A DNA stretch of 64,000 nt from Stieleria sp. JC731 (lineage in GTDB: Bacteria > Planctomycetota > Planctomycetia > Pirellulales > Pirellulaceae). The notes beneath the pieces are model-generated. The model searched no databases. It had not been told where the DNA came from and saw only the letters and a program-made list of their open reading frames with translations. The position numbers were made by a program, and so were the translations under genes. Below are positions 33,995 to 42,399 of this stretch, in pieces; the first letter of the stretch is position 1; every line of letters begins with the position of its first letter. The DNA lies in the NCBI RefSeq assembly GCF_020966635.1, contig NZ_JAJKFQ010000026.1, positions 163,894 through 227,893 on the forward strand, written 5' to 3'.

Positions 33995-35179
33995 TTAGTT
34001 GTCGCTCGGGATCTCGATGTTGCGTTCAGCAGCCTTTGCTGCCTTCCAGTCGTCCATCGTCCAGCCAGCCTTCTGCAAGTCGGCTTCATCCTTACGCCAT
34101 TCGGCGTTCAGTTTTTCCCACGCGGTGGGCGCGACGTCGCCTTCGCCTTCGCCAAGCTTGACCGTGTTCTCGCACAGCTGTGTGAACAGCTTCTTTTGGA
34201 CGTCCGCGACAGACAGCGAAGCGTCTGCAATAAACGAAGCAGCTTCGGTCGAACCGGCTTGCTGACACAGCGCGGCGATCTCTTCGCTGCGGGTCTTGGC
34301 GGCAAGTGCTTGCTGGGACGATTCCTGCGCCGACTTGACAAGGTCAGTCAACGTGCCGATCGACTTGGTGACTTCCGACAGCTGGCCTTCGAACGCGGTG
34401 CGCTGAGCTGCCAACGCTTCTTGGATCTCTTTGTCCACAGGGGGTTCCTTTAGTGTTGATGGCTGGAATCCGTCGAACCGATTCGATAGATACCGATCGA
34501 CGAACCCGTGTAGCCGGGCTTGAATGGTGGAGGGTTCTGCGTCGGGGAACGCGCGATCAAGTTGGGTGCTGAGCACCTGAGTCAGCTTGACATGGGTTCG
34601 CCGTGACGAACCTTCGTTCAGCCAGCTGATCATGTCGTCTTCGCTTAGCGAATCGCCGTGAACGGCATCGCCGGTATCGACAAAGTCACTGGCTTTCAGC
34701 TCAACTGGCATCCACAGATCAGGCAGTTCTTCGTTGTCGCTCAGTTCGTCCTCAGCGATTTCGAACTTCAGGACGATCGAGTTCTGGAATGCATTGCGGT
34801 TCTCTTCCAGTTCGCTCATCAGGTATGGCCCCCAGGCTGTTTTGCCCTTGGGGTTCATGGTCATGCCTGCTTTGCTGAACAGCATGTCAGCGCGAACGAT
34901 GTGCGATCCGTTGGGACGCTTGTCGATTCGATAATTCGTCTCGCGTCCACAACCGCTACCCAATCCATCGTCGGATGCATTGGGGTGCTGTGCGCGTTTG
35001 CGGATGCCGTCTGATGCCGCATTGCCGAGTGCGACGATGCGTTCAAGCGATTGAAGATTGAAGCGACCACGCCCAGACTTGAACGGACCCTCTTCCGCGA
35101 TGATCAATCCGTTGATGCCGTTACGGTCTTCATTGACACCGGCTTTCGCGTCTTGTGTTGGTGAGGCGATTCGAATCAT
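33995..35179 (-). CDS. Putative prohead protease-scaffold protein
   Basis: 394 residues. The N-terminal half (residues 1-150) is a folded domain with QHPNASDDGLGSGCGRETN, SHIVRADMLFS and MSELEENRNAFQNSIVLKF, compatible with a Mu gpI-like or DUF2213-type protease. From about residue 220 the protein is helical and Glu/Gln/Ala-rich (FEGQLSEVTKSIGTLTDLV), typical of an internal scaffold. Catalytic residues cannot be assigned with confidence. Gene order (portal, protease/scaffold, decoration, capsid) supports the call. Confidence 0.65.
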   Translation of the reverse strand: MIRIASPTQDAKAGVNEDRNGINGLIIAEEGPFKSGRGRFNLQSLERIVALGNAASDGIRKRAQHPNASDDGLGSGCGRETNYRIDKRPNGSHIVRADMLFSKAGMTMNPKGKTAWGPYLMSELEENRNAFQNSIVLKFEIAEDELSDNEELPDLWMPVELKASDFVDTGDAVHGDSLSEDDMISWLNEGSSRRTHVKLTQVLSTQLDRAFPDAEPSTIQARLHGFVDRYLSNRFDGFQPSTLKEPPVDKEIQEALAAQRTAFEGQLSEVTKSIGTLTDLVKSAQESSQQALAAKTRSEEIAALCQQAGSTEAASFIADASLSVADVQKKLFTQLCENTVKLGEGEGDVAPTAWEKLNAEWRKDEADLQKAGWTMDDWKAAKAAERNIEIPSDN

Positions 35180-35361
35180 CGAAGCAGTTGCAAAATGGGT
35201 TCGAGTTGATCAATGAAGTCGCTGAACTTCTTTAAGTGATCCTTTGCGTTGATGGCTAAGATCGCGGTCAGACCGGTCGTGTAGCACATCGTTGCGATCC
35301 AGATGATCAGGATGTCTGTTCGGCTGACTGGTTGTTTGAGCCAGCGTGTTCGGCTAGGCAT
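35176..35361 (-). CDS. Small one-span membrane protein in head operon
   Basis: 61 residues. ATG 35361 is preceded by GAGG; the stop overlaps the next start (ATGA at 35179). One transmembrane helix (ILIIWIATMCYTTGLTAILA, residues 17-36) and a short helical C-terminus. Its 5' end overlaps the previous gene by 55 bases in another frame. Holin-like by size but oddly placed between portal and protease; role unknown. Confidence 0.5.
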   Translation of the reverse strand: MPSRTRWLKQPVSRTDILIIWIATMCYTTGLTAILAINAKDHLKKFSDFIDQLEPILQLLR

Positions 35362-35618
35362 TCCTGCGCCTCGTCAGTTAGCTTGGTGATGAACCGATTA
35401 AGCACTGGTGCGATCGCGTCATTCAAATCGCAAGCAAGGCCATCAAGCTCAGAGTCCGTCAGTGACGTATTGATCGCCTTCATGAGTCGGCAACCAAGCT
35501 CTTTGCTGTGTGTTTTGCCGACCGTGATAAACTCGATCATCTCGATCGATTCAGCGGACTGCAGGCAGCGAGCGGCTTTAGTGATTGACATAAGTTCTTG
35601 CTTGATCTGCTTTGGCAT
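35307..35618 (-). CDS. Small helical protein downstream of the portal gene
   Basis: 103 residues beginning MPKQIKQELMSITKAARCL; helical, Ser/Glu-rich, no transmembrane segment. Starts in a TAATG overlap with a 20-residue frame. No family recognised. Confidence 0.5.
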   Translation of the reverse strand: MPKQIKQELMSITKAARCLQSAESIEMIEFITVGKTHSKELGCRLMKAINTSLTDSELDGLACDLNDAIAPVLNRFITKLTDEAQECLAEHAGSNNQSAEQTS

Positions 35619-35680
35619 TACCGCTTTCGTCCGGTCTTGAAACCGAAGTACAGCGCGGTGACGATCCAGCGAAGAATCAT
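35618..35680 (-). CDS. Possible 20-residue peptide
   Basis: ATG 35680 opens MILRWIVTALYFGFKTGRKR and stops in a TAATG overlap with the next gene. It fills the 75-base gap after the portal gene. Hydrophobic then basic. It could be a leader needed only for coupling. Confidence 0.3.
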   Translation of the reverse strand: MILRWIVTALYFGFKTGRKR

Positions 35681-35693
35681 CGTGAATGGGTTG

Positions 35694-37415
35694 CTACTTG
35701 GAATCATTCTCGCTGTCACTCTCGTCGTCATCTTCGTTGTCTTTTGGGGCATCCTTGCCCCGTGCCTTCACGGCATCCTTGCCGTCATCTTCGCCTTCGC
35801 CGGGCATGGGTAGTCCCAGTTTCGTGCGTGCATCCATTTCGTCCTTCTCGCGGGCGAGACGCAGGTCTGTTTCCTTGCGGATCTCACGGTCACGCTGCGT
35901 TAGGACGTCTTCCCAGTCTTGGTTGTGCTCCGCGTGGATCTCAGCCAGGGTTTCCTGGTTGCTTTCCACCGCGTCCCGGTGAGCTTCGATTTCCTTGTTC
36001 GGGTCGATCGCACCGAAGGACTGACCGCCCCAAGCGTGATCTTCAAACAAGTGCGGTGCTGCGATGTAAGCCAGTCGCGAAACGATCCCGTCGAGATGCC
36101 CAAAGAAGAAGGCAGCTGCGACAAGTCGACGCCAGAGCGGATTACAAAACTGCTCCACGATTGGCTGGCGACGGATCTCGAAACTGAGCTTTCCGTCGAG
36201 CATCGCCAGTCGGCCAGACGAATAAGTTGTGCGGTGAAAGTTCTTCGCCAGGATCTCGTAAGGAAAGTTCAGCGCCGCGGATACCGCACGCAAACCTGCC
36301 TCGATAAACGGCGCGAAAGTCGAACCTGGACGCGATGGATCGATCTTGGTGATCTCGCCGTCTTCATCGACGTACTCGATCATGCCTGGATAGATGTCTT
36401 CCAGTCGCCGACCTTCACTGTCGGTGTCACCCGACCAGTTCTGTTCGGCAACGGACATAGGTCCGCCAGACTTCTTGCTGGTCTTGATGATCAAACCGAA
36501 GCAAGCTTCGATCTGCTTGGCGACTAACTCAGCTTCGTGAAAGTCGTCGAGATCTTTCAGCAGTGCGAACGCAGCACATAGCCACGGTACACCGCGTGAT
36601 TGTTCCGGCAGCAAAGCTTCGAAGACATGAACGATCTGTTCATTGCCCGCTTTGTCGTAACGCCGGATAAATTCGTATTTTGGCTTGATCGCGTCATAGC
36701 GTTTGCCTTTGACACGGACGTAGTAGCCGATGATCTGGTCGGTCTTCGCGTGGTAGCGAATCCCCATCCGAACATTCTCATCGCGTGCAAACTCCGCTGG
36801 AGTCTCGACGCGCATCGGATCGATCAATTCGACCGTCAGGCCGATTGGGCCTTTGGCTGGTGCTTCACGGAAGACAGCGAACGCTTCACCGAATGTCGCG
36901 ACGTCGCGTGCAACCATCCGCTGAGTCGCACCGAGGGAATGCCTGCGACGACGATCAACGCCATGCATGCTCCATCGTCGGCAAACGTCTTTCAGTTTCA
37001 GGTTGATCTGATCGGCAGTTTTCGCGTCGAACAGTTCGCACTCCGTGACTTTGGGGCGGCACGATAAGCCGACGCCAATCTCGTGTGCGATACGTGCTTC
37101 GATAGCACCGTGTGCGTGTGGACTGGTCTGGAACAGTTCTCGCGATCGCCACTGCGTATCATTCAGTGACATTTCAAGTTGTTCATCAGCAGTCAACCGG
37201 TTATTCAGATACCGGTGATCCCGCGTGTCATTAGACGCCACGGATGGATGCCCGAACGAACCGGACGACAGCTGTGCCAATCGCTTGGTGACAATGTCAC
37301 CCTTGGCGCGAGCAGCCATTCGTCGCATGCCACGTTCAGGCGCTAGTTGGTACATCGCGTGATCAATCGCGCGACCTACCCGTCCCAAGACTCCTTCTCG
37401 CTTTACTTTCTTCAC
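35694..37415 (-). CDS. Portal protein, lambda family
   Basis: 573 residues, the usual size for lambda gpB-like portals. Diagnostic stretches include MVARDVATFGEAFAVFREA, VELIDPMRVETPAEFA, YYVRVKGKRYDAIKPK and LLKDLDDFHEAELVAKQIEA near residue 290, then NFPYEILAKNFHRTTYSSGR. The N-terminus is basic and the C-terminus an acidic disordered tail (DNEDDDESDSENDSK). It forms the dodecameric DNA gate at the capsid vertex. Coupled (ATGA) to the gpW-like gene upstream. Confidence 0.92.
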   Translation of the reverse strand: MKKVKREGVLGRVGRAIDHAMYQLAPERGMRRMAARAKGDIVTKRLAQLSSGSFGHPSVASNDTRDHRYLNNRLTADEQLEMSLNDTQWRSRELFQTSPHAHGAIEARIAHEIGVGLSCRPKVTECELFDAKTADQINLKLKDVCRRWSMHGVDRRRRHSLGATQRMVARDVATFGEAFAVFREAPAKGPIGLTVELIDPMRVETPAEFARDENVRMGIRYHAKTDQIIGYYVRVKGKRYDAIKPKYEFIRRYDKAGNEQIVHVFEALLPEQSRGVPWLCAAFALLKDLDDFHEAELVAKQIEACFGLIIKTSKKSGGPMSVAEQNWSGDTDSEGRRLEDIYPGMIEYVDEDGEITKIDPSRPGSTFAPFIEAGLRAVSAALNFPYEILAKNFHRTTYSSGRLAMLDGKLSFEIRRQPIVEQFCNPLWRRLVAAAFFFGHLDGIVSRLAYIAAPHLFEDHAWGGQSFGAIDPNKEIEAHRDAVESNQETLAEIHAEHNQDWEDVLTQRDREIRKETDLRLAREKDEMDARTKLGLPMPGEGEDDGKDAVKARGKDAPKDNEDDDESDSENDSK

Positions 37416-37645
37416 CGTCGCGTCCTCGCACGGTTTCGTGGGCGTTTTCCTGCAGCCCGATCAAGTTCAAGCAAGCATTGGCTGATCTCCGCGTTTAGAG
37501 CTTCGAGCATCTTGAGATGGTCAACGAACTTCACCTTCTTGCCACGGATCTCGTATTCCAGAACGGGCGATCCGCCAGTGCTGATCTGAGTGATCAGGTT
37601 GGCTTTCGCTGTCTGCAGGGCGGTAAGAAGTTCTGATGTTGTCAT
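37412..37645 (-). CDS. gpW-like head-tail joining protein
   Basis: 77 residues (lambda gpW has 68). Helix (TTSELLTALQTAKANLITQ), short beta-hairpin (VLEYEIRGKKVKFVDH) and second helix (LEALNAEISQCLLELDRAA) reproduce the gpW plan. It sits directly before the portal gene, as in lambda between terminase and portal. gpW stabilises packaged DNA and lets the next connector bind. Confidence 0.7.
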   Translation of the reverse strand: MTTSELLTALQTAKANLITQISTGGSPVLEYEIRGKKVKFVDHLKMLEALNAEISQCLLELDRAAGKRPRNRARTRR

Positions 37646-37688
37646 TGCAACGGATACTAAGGCGTTACAAGACGGATGCCCGCGTGGA

Positions 37689-37706
37689 CGTACTATCTAT
37701 AGTACG
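37689..37706. promoter_or_regulatory. 18-bp palindrome before the gpW/portal unit
   Basis: CGTACTAT-CT-ATAGTACG: 8-bp perfect arms with a 2-base centre, in the 74-base gap between the metallophosphoesterase stop and the gpW ATG. The plan resembles the dispersed dyads, but the sequence is unrelated. No T-run on either side, so an operator is as likely as a terminator. Confidence 0.5.
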
Positions 37707-37719
37707 CAGCGATGGTTTT

Positions 37720-38931
37720 TTATTTGCTGGCTAGCGATAGAGACTCGATCTCATCAACCGTGACGGTGGTTCGGTCGCGGATTCCGTAGACGGGGTCGAT
37801 CACAATCGAGTCCATCGTACGATTCGATGTGTACCGTTCAGCTGCGTGCGCATCGTTGGCAGCGATCGTTGTAAATGACTCGTGACTGTACCATCCGAAT
37901 CGCTTCACAGTTTCATGGTGGATGTGACCAGTCCACCAGTAGCATCGCGAGCATTCACCGACGTCAGTCCTTCGGTGCTCCATCATCTTGTCACCCAGGT
38001 CTTGTGGCTTAGCCAAGTGACCGTGCGTCATGCCGATCAGGTTGTTTCCGAATCGGTGATAGACGTAGTCGCATTCTGGGTTAACGATTGTGACGCGATT
38101 GTTCTTGGCGAACGCTCGCTGCAGTGTCCTGCCCAGCATGTAAGCCACGTACATGTCGTGATTGCCACGGACGTTGTAAACGGTGACATGCTTATGCTTC
38201 TTGAGCGCCGCCTGGATGGTCGAGACGTACAGTTCTTCACCGATCCGAACCACCCGTTTCCACCGCGTATCGACGTCCAGGCGGTTCTTGCCGCGCGGCG
38301 TTTCGTTCGTCTCGTCGGTCATGTGCAGGTAATCGCCGAGCTGCGCGATGATCGCCGATTCGGTGTCGGGGGTCCGCTCCATCAGCAGCTGCATCGCGCC
38401 GCCGAGGATTCGCCGAGCGATCTCGCAATCGTAGTCGCCCCCGGTTTCCGCTTTCCACGCATACATCCCCAGGTGCAGATCCGCGATGACGTATGCCGCA
38501 AGTCGATCACTGATTGCCTTGCGCCGCGGTGCAGCGATCGTTGGCAGTGGCTTGAACCCTTGGGTGATGTTGTCGGCCAGTTCACGGGCAACCAGCTGCA
38601 GCTTCTCTCGATCGGGTTCCGCTCGCGCCCAAACCTTCTCGATGCCATCGCTGCCGAGCTGCACTGTCATTTTGCCGAGGGTGTGCGTCTGCTGCGGTAC
38701 AGCGTCTCGCAGATCCATCCGCTCGGTCAATCCTTTGCTTGCTGCAGTCGCCCTTACGCGACCGATATGATGAGCGATCGTGTTCTTGCCAACGCCAAGC
38801 AGCTTTGCCGCCTTCCGCTGACTGCCCTCTGACATCATCGCCCTGATGACTTGGGTCTGCTTCGGTGTCTCGCAGTAATCCAGCAGGTTTGCGATGCTGC
38901 TGGATTCGTCCTGGTTTAGGCTGATTGACAC
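37720..38931 (-). CDS. HTH-metallophosphoesterase fusion in packaging module
   Basis: 403 residues from a GTG at 38931, which has AAGGAG 6 bases upstream; the longer frame from 38964 lacks such a site. Residues about 20-60 form a helix-turn-helix (SQRKAAKLLGVGKNTIAHHI). From about residue 140 a calcineurin-like phosphoesterase follows with all metal motifs: VIADLHLG (DxH), AQLGDYLH (GD), VRGNHDMY (GNHD), MTHGHLA and WTGHIHHE (GHxH). It should cleave a phosphodiester or phosphomonoester with two metals; DNA is plausible given the HTH. Lies between terminase and portal genes, so it may process DNA during packaging. Confidence 0.8.
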   Translation of the reverse strand: MSISLNQDESSSIANLLDYCETPKQTQVIRAMMSEGSQRKAAKLLGVGKNTIAHHIGRVRATAASKGLTERMDLRDAVPQQTHTLGKMTVQLGSDGIEKVWARAEPDREKLQLVARELADNITQGFKPLPTIAAPRRKAISDRLAAYVIADLHLGMYAWKAETGGDYDCEIARRILGGAMQLLMERTPDTESAIIAQLGDYLHMTDETNETPRGKNRLDVDTRWKRVVRIGEELYVSTIQAALKKHKHVTVYNVRGNHDMYVAYMLGRTLQRAFAKNNRVTIVNPECDYVYHRFGNNLIGMTHGHLAKPQDLGDKMMEHRRTDVGECSRCYWWTGHIHHETVKRFGWYSHESFTTIAANDAHAAERYTSNRTMDSIVIDPVYGIRDRTTVTVDEIESLSLASK

Positions 38932-39137
38932 TGTTGCTCCTTGCGTGATGTCCAGCTGTCGCACATCGCGGATCGCACCGGCGCGATCTCCAGTGGCAGC
39001 ACTTGTTTTTCCGGTCGGTGATCACAGTTACTGCATCGCCGATAGCGAGTGCGAACACGAAGCTTTTGGTTGGCTCGTGTCGCGTAGACTTGGATGACAC
39101 CTGTCCCGCAAACGGGGCAGCGACTTGACTGTGACAT
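38916..39137 (-). CDS. Zinc-ribbon protein, Ogr/Delta-like
   Basis: 73 residues, starting 2 bases after the terminase stop. CPVCGTGVIQVYATR, then RTRYRRCSNCDHRP gives a CxxC-x(24-25)-CxxC zinc site with basic residues between, the pattern of the P2 Ogr/Delta late-gene activators. Ogr proteins bind upstream of late promoters and contact RNA polymerase. The match is by pattern only; a generic zinc ribbon is the alternative. Confidence 0.6.
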   Translation of the reverse strand: MSQSSRCPVCGTGVIQVYATRANQKLRVRTRYRRCSNCDHRPEKQVLPLEIAPVRSAMCDSWTSRKEQQCQSA

Positions 39138-39139
39138 GG

Positions 39140-41185
39140 TTACCTGCCTCGAACGAATCGTCGGCGCTGTGAAGGCTTGCGGACAAACGAACGTCGCTTG
39201 GGTTCATTGCGATCAACAATCTTTCGCTCTGGTTCCCGACGTTCTTCTTGCTGCCGTTCCTTGGCTACTGCTACTTGACGCTGTCGACGTTCCATGTCTT
39301 CTGCGGTTGCTTTGGGGAAGTTTCGTTTTTCGGCGACACGTTCCCAGTTCCCGTTGACATAGCTTTCCGCATTGCATCGTGCGTATCGGAAGCAGTCGCG
39401 GAAGTCGACCGGAATGGTGCTTTCGTCAAGACGAACCCACAATCCCTTCTCGGGGTTGAACGCTTCGTTCAGCAGCTGCGAGAACAAGTCCTCGTCAGTT
39501 GCTACGTGCTCGTGAATGACAATCGAATGGAAACTGCCTGAAGCTCGTCGAGCGATGCAGTTATCCAGCCATTCCTGCGTCATGGTTGTGTTGACCTGAG
39601 TCAACCGCAGCCCAGGGATACTAAGGCCAGAAAACTTCTTGCCGACGTTTTTATCCTTGTCGATGTCAACATTCTTGAAATACTGCATCTGCAAGCTGCC
39701 GGGTTTCATCCCCATCGAAGGCCAGACAAACGGTCCACGCTCGCTGTTCAGCGCCATGCAGTTGTCGATGACTTCGTCTTTCCTGTTACCGTCCTTGGAG
39801 TCGATGGTCGTCATCTTCGCCTGGATTGGCGGACCCCCATCTTCATGGCGGTATGTCCTGAAGATCCATTCTGCGACGTCTTCCCAGCACTTGGCGATCC
39901 CGTGCCGGATCAGGTAAGCGATCTTTTGGTTGTCCCATCCGAACGTCGTGCAAACGAAGTGGTCGTCCTGAACGTCGACTGAGCATGTCAGGAAAACACA
40001 CTGCTCTGGGACGCAGCCATATTCCCACTTGCCTGTGCAGAGCCTTGCCGCAAGCTGCATCCAAGTCATCTTGACTTTCAGCGGCGTGAACGTCGTTCCT
40101 TCCCAGTTGTTCAGGAAAGACTGTTCGCCTTCTTTGCCGAAGCAGGTTGCATAGGCGCGGGCATACTTTGCGAACGTGAATGTCGCGCCGTACATCCGCG
40201 ACAAGTTGAATGATTCATCCGGTCCCGCGTTGACGGGCGTGCCTTCAAGCTTGCCGTTGACGACATACTCACCAGGGGCAACCCAGATACCGCGACGCAC
40301 CTGTGGTCGTCGATGTTCCTCGCCCCATTCCTGATTGCATGTCGGACAGATGAAGCGAGCTGTCGTTGCCGCCAGGTTTCCGGTCGCTTCGCCGTTTTTG
40401 TCGCGGTCCCAGTACAGGCCGCCCTTCGACAAGTTCTTCCAGTCGGCGACGAACAGCGGGTGGAAGGCTCCGCACTTCGGACATGGAATGTGGAAGAACC
40501 GATTCGTTGCTGATTCGACAAACCTGCTGATACGACACACACCGGTAACCGTTGGTGTCGATTCCGCAAACAGTTTCCGACCGGGGATCTCCGCCCCACG
40601 TTCCATCGCCAGCTCGAGCGGGTCCGCTTCTTCGCTGTTGTTCTTCGTCCACTTTGACGCCTCAAGTAGGTTGACGTATCGCGGGTCGATGTCACCGAGT
40701 GTTGTCGGTGATCCAGACCATCCGCCGTAGATGATGTACCGAGGACACTTAACCTTCTTTGCATTGCGGCGATGCACCGGGGGGCAGTAGCTGCGTGTCT
40801 TCGGTGACTTTTCCAGCATCGAGAAGTATCGATCGCCGATGGTTTTCATCAGCAACCCTTCGGTCGGACATCCGATCATGCCGACATCGGGGTCCATGTC
40901 TTGCGCTGCTTGATGCATCGCGAGACTGATCTCTGTCTTGCCGAGTCGAGATCCGGCGCGAAAGAACATTCGCTCCACATCGGGCTTATCCCAGATGTCG
41001 CAGATACCTTCGCACCAGGGAAACAGGTCGCCGTTGAAGGGATCGCCTTTGTGAGTCACCGCGTATTGTGTGACCCAATCCCAAGTTCGCATCTTCTCTG
41101 GTGGCAACCAGGAATCGGTGACGGACTTCGAAAGAACTAAAGTTCCTTGATTTCCGAAACAGTCGCTGCTTTGTTCGCCATCCAC
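39140..41185 (-). CDS. Terminase large subunit, GpA family
   Basis: 681 residues, matching lambda gpA (641). ATPase: Walker A-like FFRAGSRLGKTEISL near residue 72; adjacent GCPTEGLLMKTIGDRYFS. Two CxxC pairs in the middle (CPKCGAFHPL; CPTCNQEWGEE). The C-terminal nuclease region carries TCSVDVQDDHFVCTTFGWD, with its acidic metal ligands, then KMTTIDSKDGNRKDEV. It cuts and pumps DNA into proheads. The start at 41185 overlaps the small subunit gene by 49 bases; a later ATG (MRTWDWVTQ) is possible. Confidence 0.93.
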   Translation of the reverse strand: MDGEQSSDCFGNQGTLVLSKSVTDSWLPPEKMRTWDWVTQYAVTHKGDPFNGDLFPWCEGICDIWDKPDVERMFFRAGSRLGKTEISLAMHQAAQDMDPDVGMIGCPTEGLLMKTIGDRYFSMLEKSPKTRSYCPPVHRRNAKKVKCPRYIIYGGWSGSPTTLGDIDPRYVNLLEASKWTKNNSEEADPLELAMERGAEIPGRKLFAESTPTVTGVCRISRFVESATNRFFHIPCPKCGAFHPLFVADWKNLSKGGLYWDRDKNGEATGNLAATTARFICPTCNQEWGEEHRRPQVRRGIWVAPGEYVVNGKLEGTPVNAGPDESFNLSRMYGATFTFAKYARAYATCFGKEGEQSFLNNWEGTTFTPLKVKMTWMQLAARLCTGKWEYGCVPEQCVFLTCSVDVQDDHFVCTTFGWDNQKIAYLIRHGIAKCWEDVAEWIFRTYRHEDGGPPIQAKMTTIDSKDGNRKDEVIDNCMALNSERGPFVWPSMGMKPGSLQMQYFKNVDIDKDKNVGKKFSGLSIPGLRLTQVNTTMTQEWLDNCIARRASGSFHSIVIHEHVATDEDLFSQLLNEAFNPEKGLWVRLDESTIPVDFRDCFRYARCNAESYVNGNWERVAEKRNFPKATAEDMERRQRQVAVAKERQQEERREPERKIVDRNEPKRRSFVRKPSQRRRFVRGR

Positions 41186-41625
41186 CTTAGCCAGATCTCC
41201 AGCTGCTTAATGCATTCTTCGCGGATTGCCGGGCGAAGATGCTCGGGGAATCCCATCGGTAGCGTCTCGGGGATCTTCAGCAACTTGCGTCGTCCTTCCG
41301 TGAACAGTGATGTCAGATACAGTTCGACTTCGCTGATGTGAACGACGTCTTCTGTCTTTTTGAGTTGGTCGTGCTCTTTGATCGCCGCTTCAGCACGACG
41401 CTTTCGAACATCAGCCATAAGCAGCTCGATCTCCAGCTGCTCCTTGGTCAGGTTGCGTTCTGGCTGCTTCTCGCGATTCTCCGCTCGCCATGCGGCGATC
41501 GCATCAAGATCGAAACGGTCATTGTCCTGTTTGCCGGGACAACCATCCGCCAGCCACTCCGCAACAGTCCGCCGATTGACACCGAAGTGTTTGGCGACTT
41601 CTTGCTGTGTGCCTGCGGTCTTCAT
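41137..41625 (-). CDS. Terminase small subunit, Nu1-like
   Basis: 162 residues (lambda Nu1 has 181). The N-terminal winged helix-turn-helix QQEVAKHFGVNRRTVAEWLA recognises the packaging site in the lambda family; a helical dimerisation region follows (LTKEQLEIELLMADVRKRRA). Directly upstream of the large subunit and TAATG-coupled to the gene before it. Confidence 0.85.
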   Translation of the reverse strand: MKTAGTQQEVAKHFGVNRRTVAEWLADGCPGKQDNDRFDLDAIAAWRAENREKQPERNLTKEQLEIELLMADVRKRRAEAAIKEHDQLKKTEDVVHISEVELYLTSLFTEGRRKLLKIPETLPMGFPEHLRPAIREECIKQLEIWLRWMANKAATVSEIKEL

Positions 41626-42350
41626 TAACTGCTCGCAACAATGTCAGTCCATGATTCGATCAATCGCAATGGGCCGGACTGGTGAGTACAGACTAGACCG
41701 TCGCTGTCGACGACTTCCGCGTCATAGGCATAGGTTCCCGCATCCGCTGCCGATGTGACTGATCGCGGCGCTTGGATGCGAAGCTTAATGGCGCCATTGA
41801 CATCGACGACCGAAGCATTCGCAGAAACAGACACCGACTTGTCAGTGTTGGCGAACTTGCAGTACGCAGTGTCACCGGCTTGTGCGGTCGATCCCGAGAT
41901 GTCGATGTCAATCTGCCGATTGTTCGTGACAACGTAGTCATCGCCGCGAACCCAAGTGATCTCGCCCGATTCTGAATCGTACGATGGATCAGATTCGATA
42001 ACGCTGGTGTACGTGATCTGGTCGCCGGATGCCGTCGCGTAAATGACGCCTTCTTGTGGCTTGCCGTCTGCGTACGTCAGCTGGATCATTGTGAATGATC
42101 CATCGACCACCCAGCTGTCGGGCGGACAGAATTGATAGATGTTTGATGTGACTTGCACAAACGAGTTGGCGACGTATGCGCCGAGAGTTCCCTCGACCAG
42201 CGTGACCGTCGTGAACGCACTGTCACCGGGCTGGATGTACTTGATCACCAAGTCGGTGTCGTCATACTCGACGTCCTCAATGGGATCGTTGCTGTCATCC
42301 ACCAACTTGATGAACAAAATCAGCTCGGTAGCGTCTCGATCTACTTGCAT
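41625..42350 (-). CDS. Virion-associated protein, BppU/fibre-like
   Basis: 241 residues, beta-rich, acidic, Thr/Ser/Val-rich. The N-terminal half (ATELILFIKLVDDSNDPIED, DDTDLVIKYIQPGDSAF) resembles the beta-sandwich domain of baseplate upper proteins; the second half repeats the style (DYVVTNNRQIDIDISGSTA). No catalytic motif. Placed upstream of the terminase with two more fibre-like genes. Confidence 0.5.
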   Translation of the reverse strand: MQVDRDATELILFIKLVDDSNDPIEDVEYDDTDLVIKYIQPGDSAFTTVTLVEGTLGAYVANSFVQVTSNIYQFCPPDSWVVDGSFTMIQLTYADGKPQEGVIYATASGDQITYTSVIESDPSYDSESGEITWVRGDDYVVTNNRQIDIDISGSTAQAGDTAYCKFANTDKSVSVSANASVVDVNGAIKLRIQAPRSVTSAADAGTYAYDAEVVDSDGLVCTHQSGPLRLIESWTDIVASS

Positions 42351-42399
42351 GTCGCCAGTCTCGTTTGCGGTGTCTCTCGTGTTATCCGGCAGTCAACGA

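Noticed and set aside
37882..38832. Rightward ORF of 316 codons
   Set aside because: Antisense to the metallophosphoesterase, whose metal motifs are all intact on the other strand.
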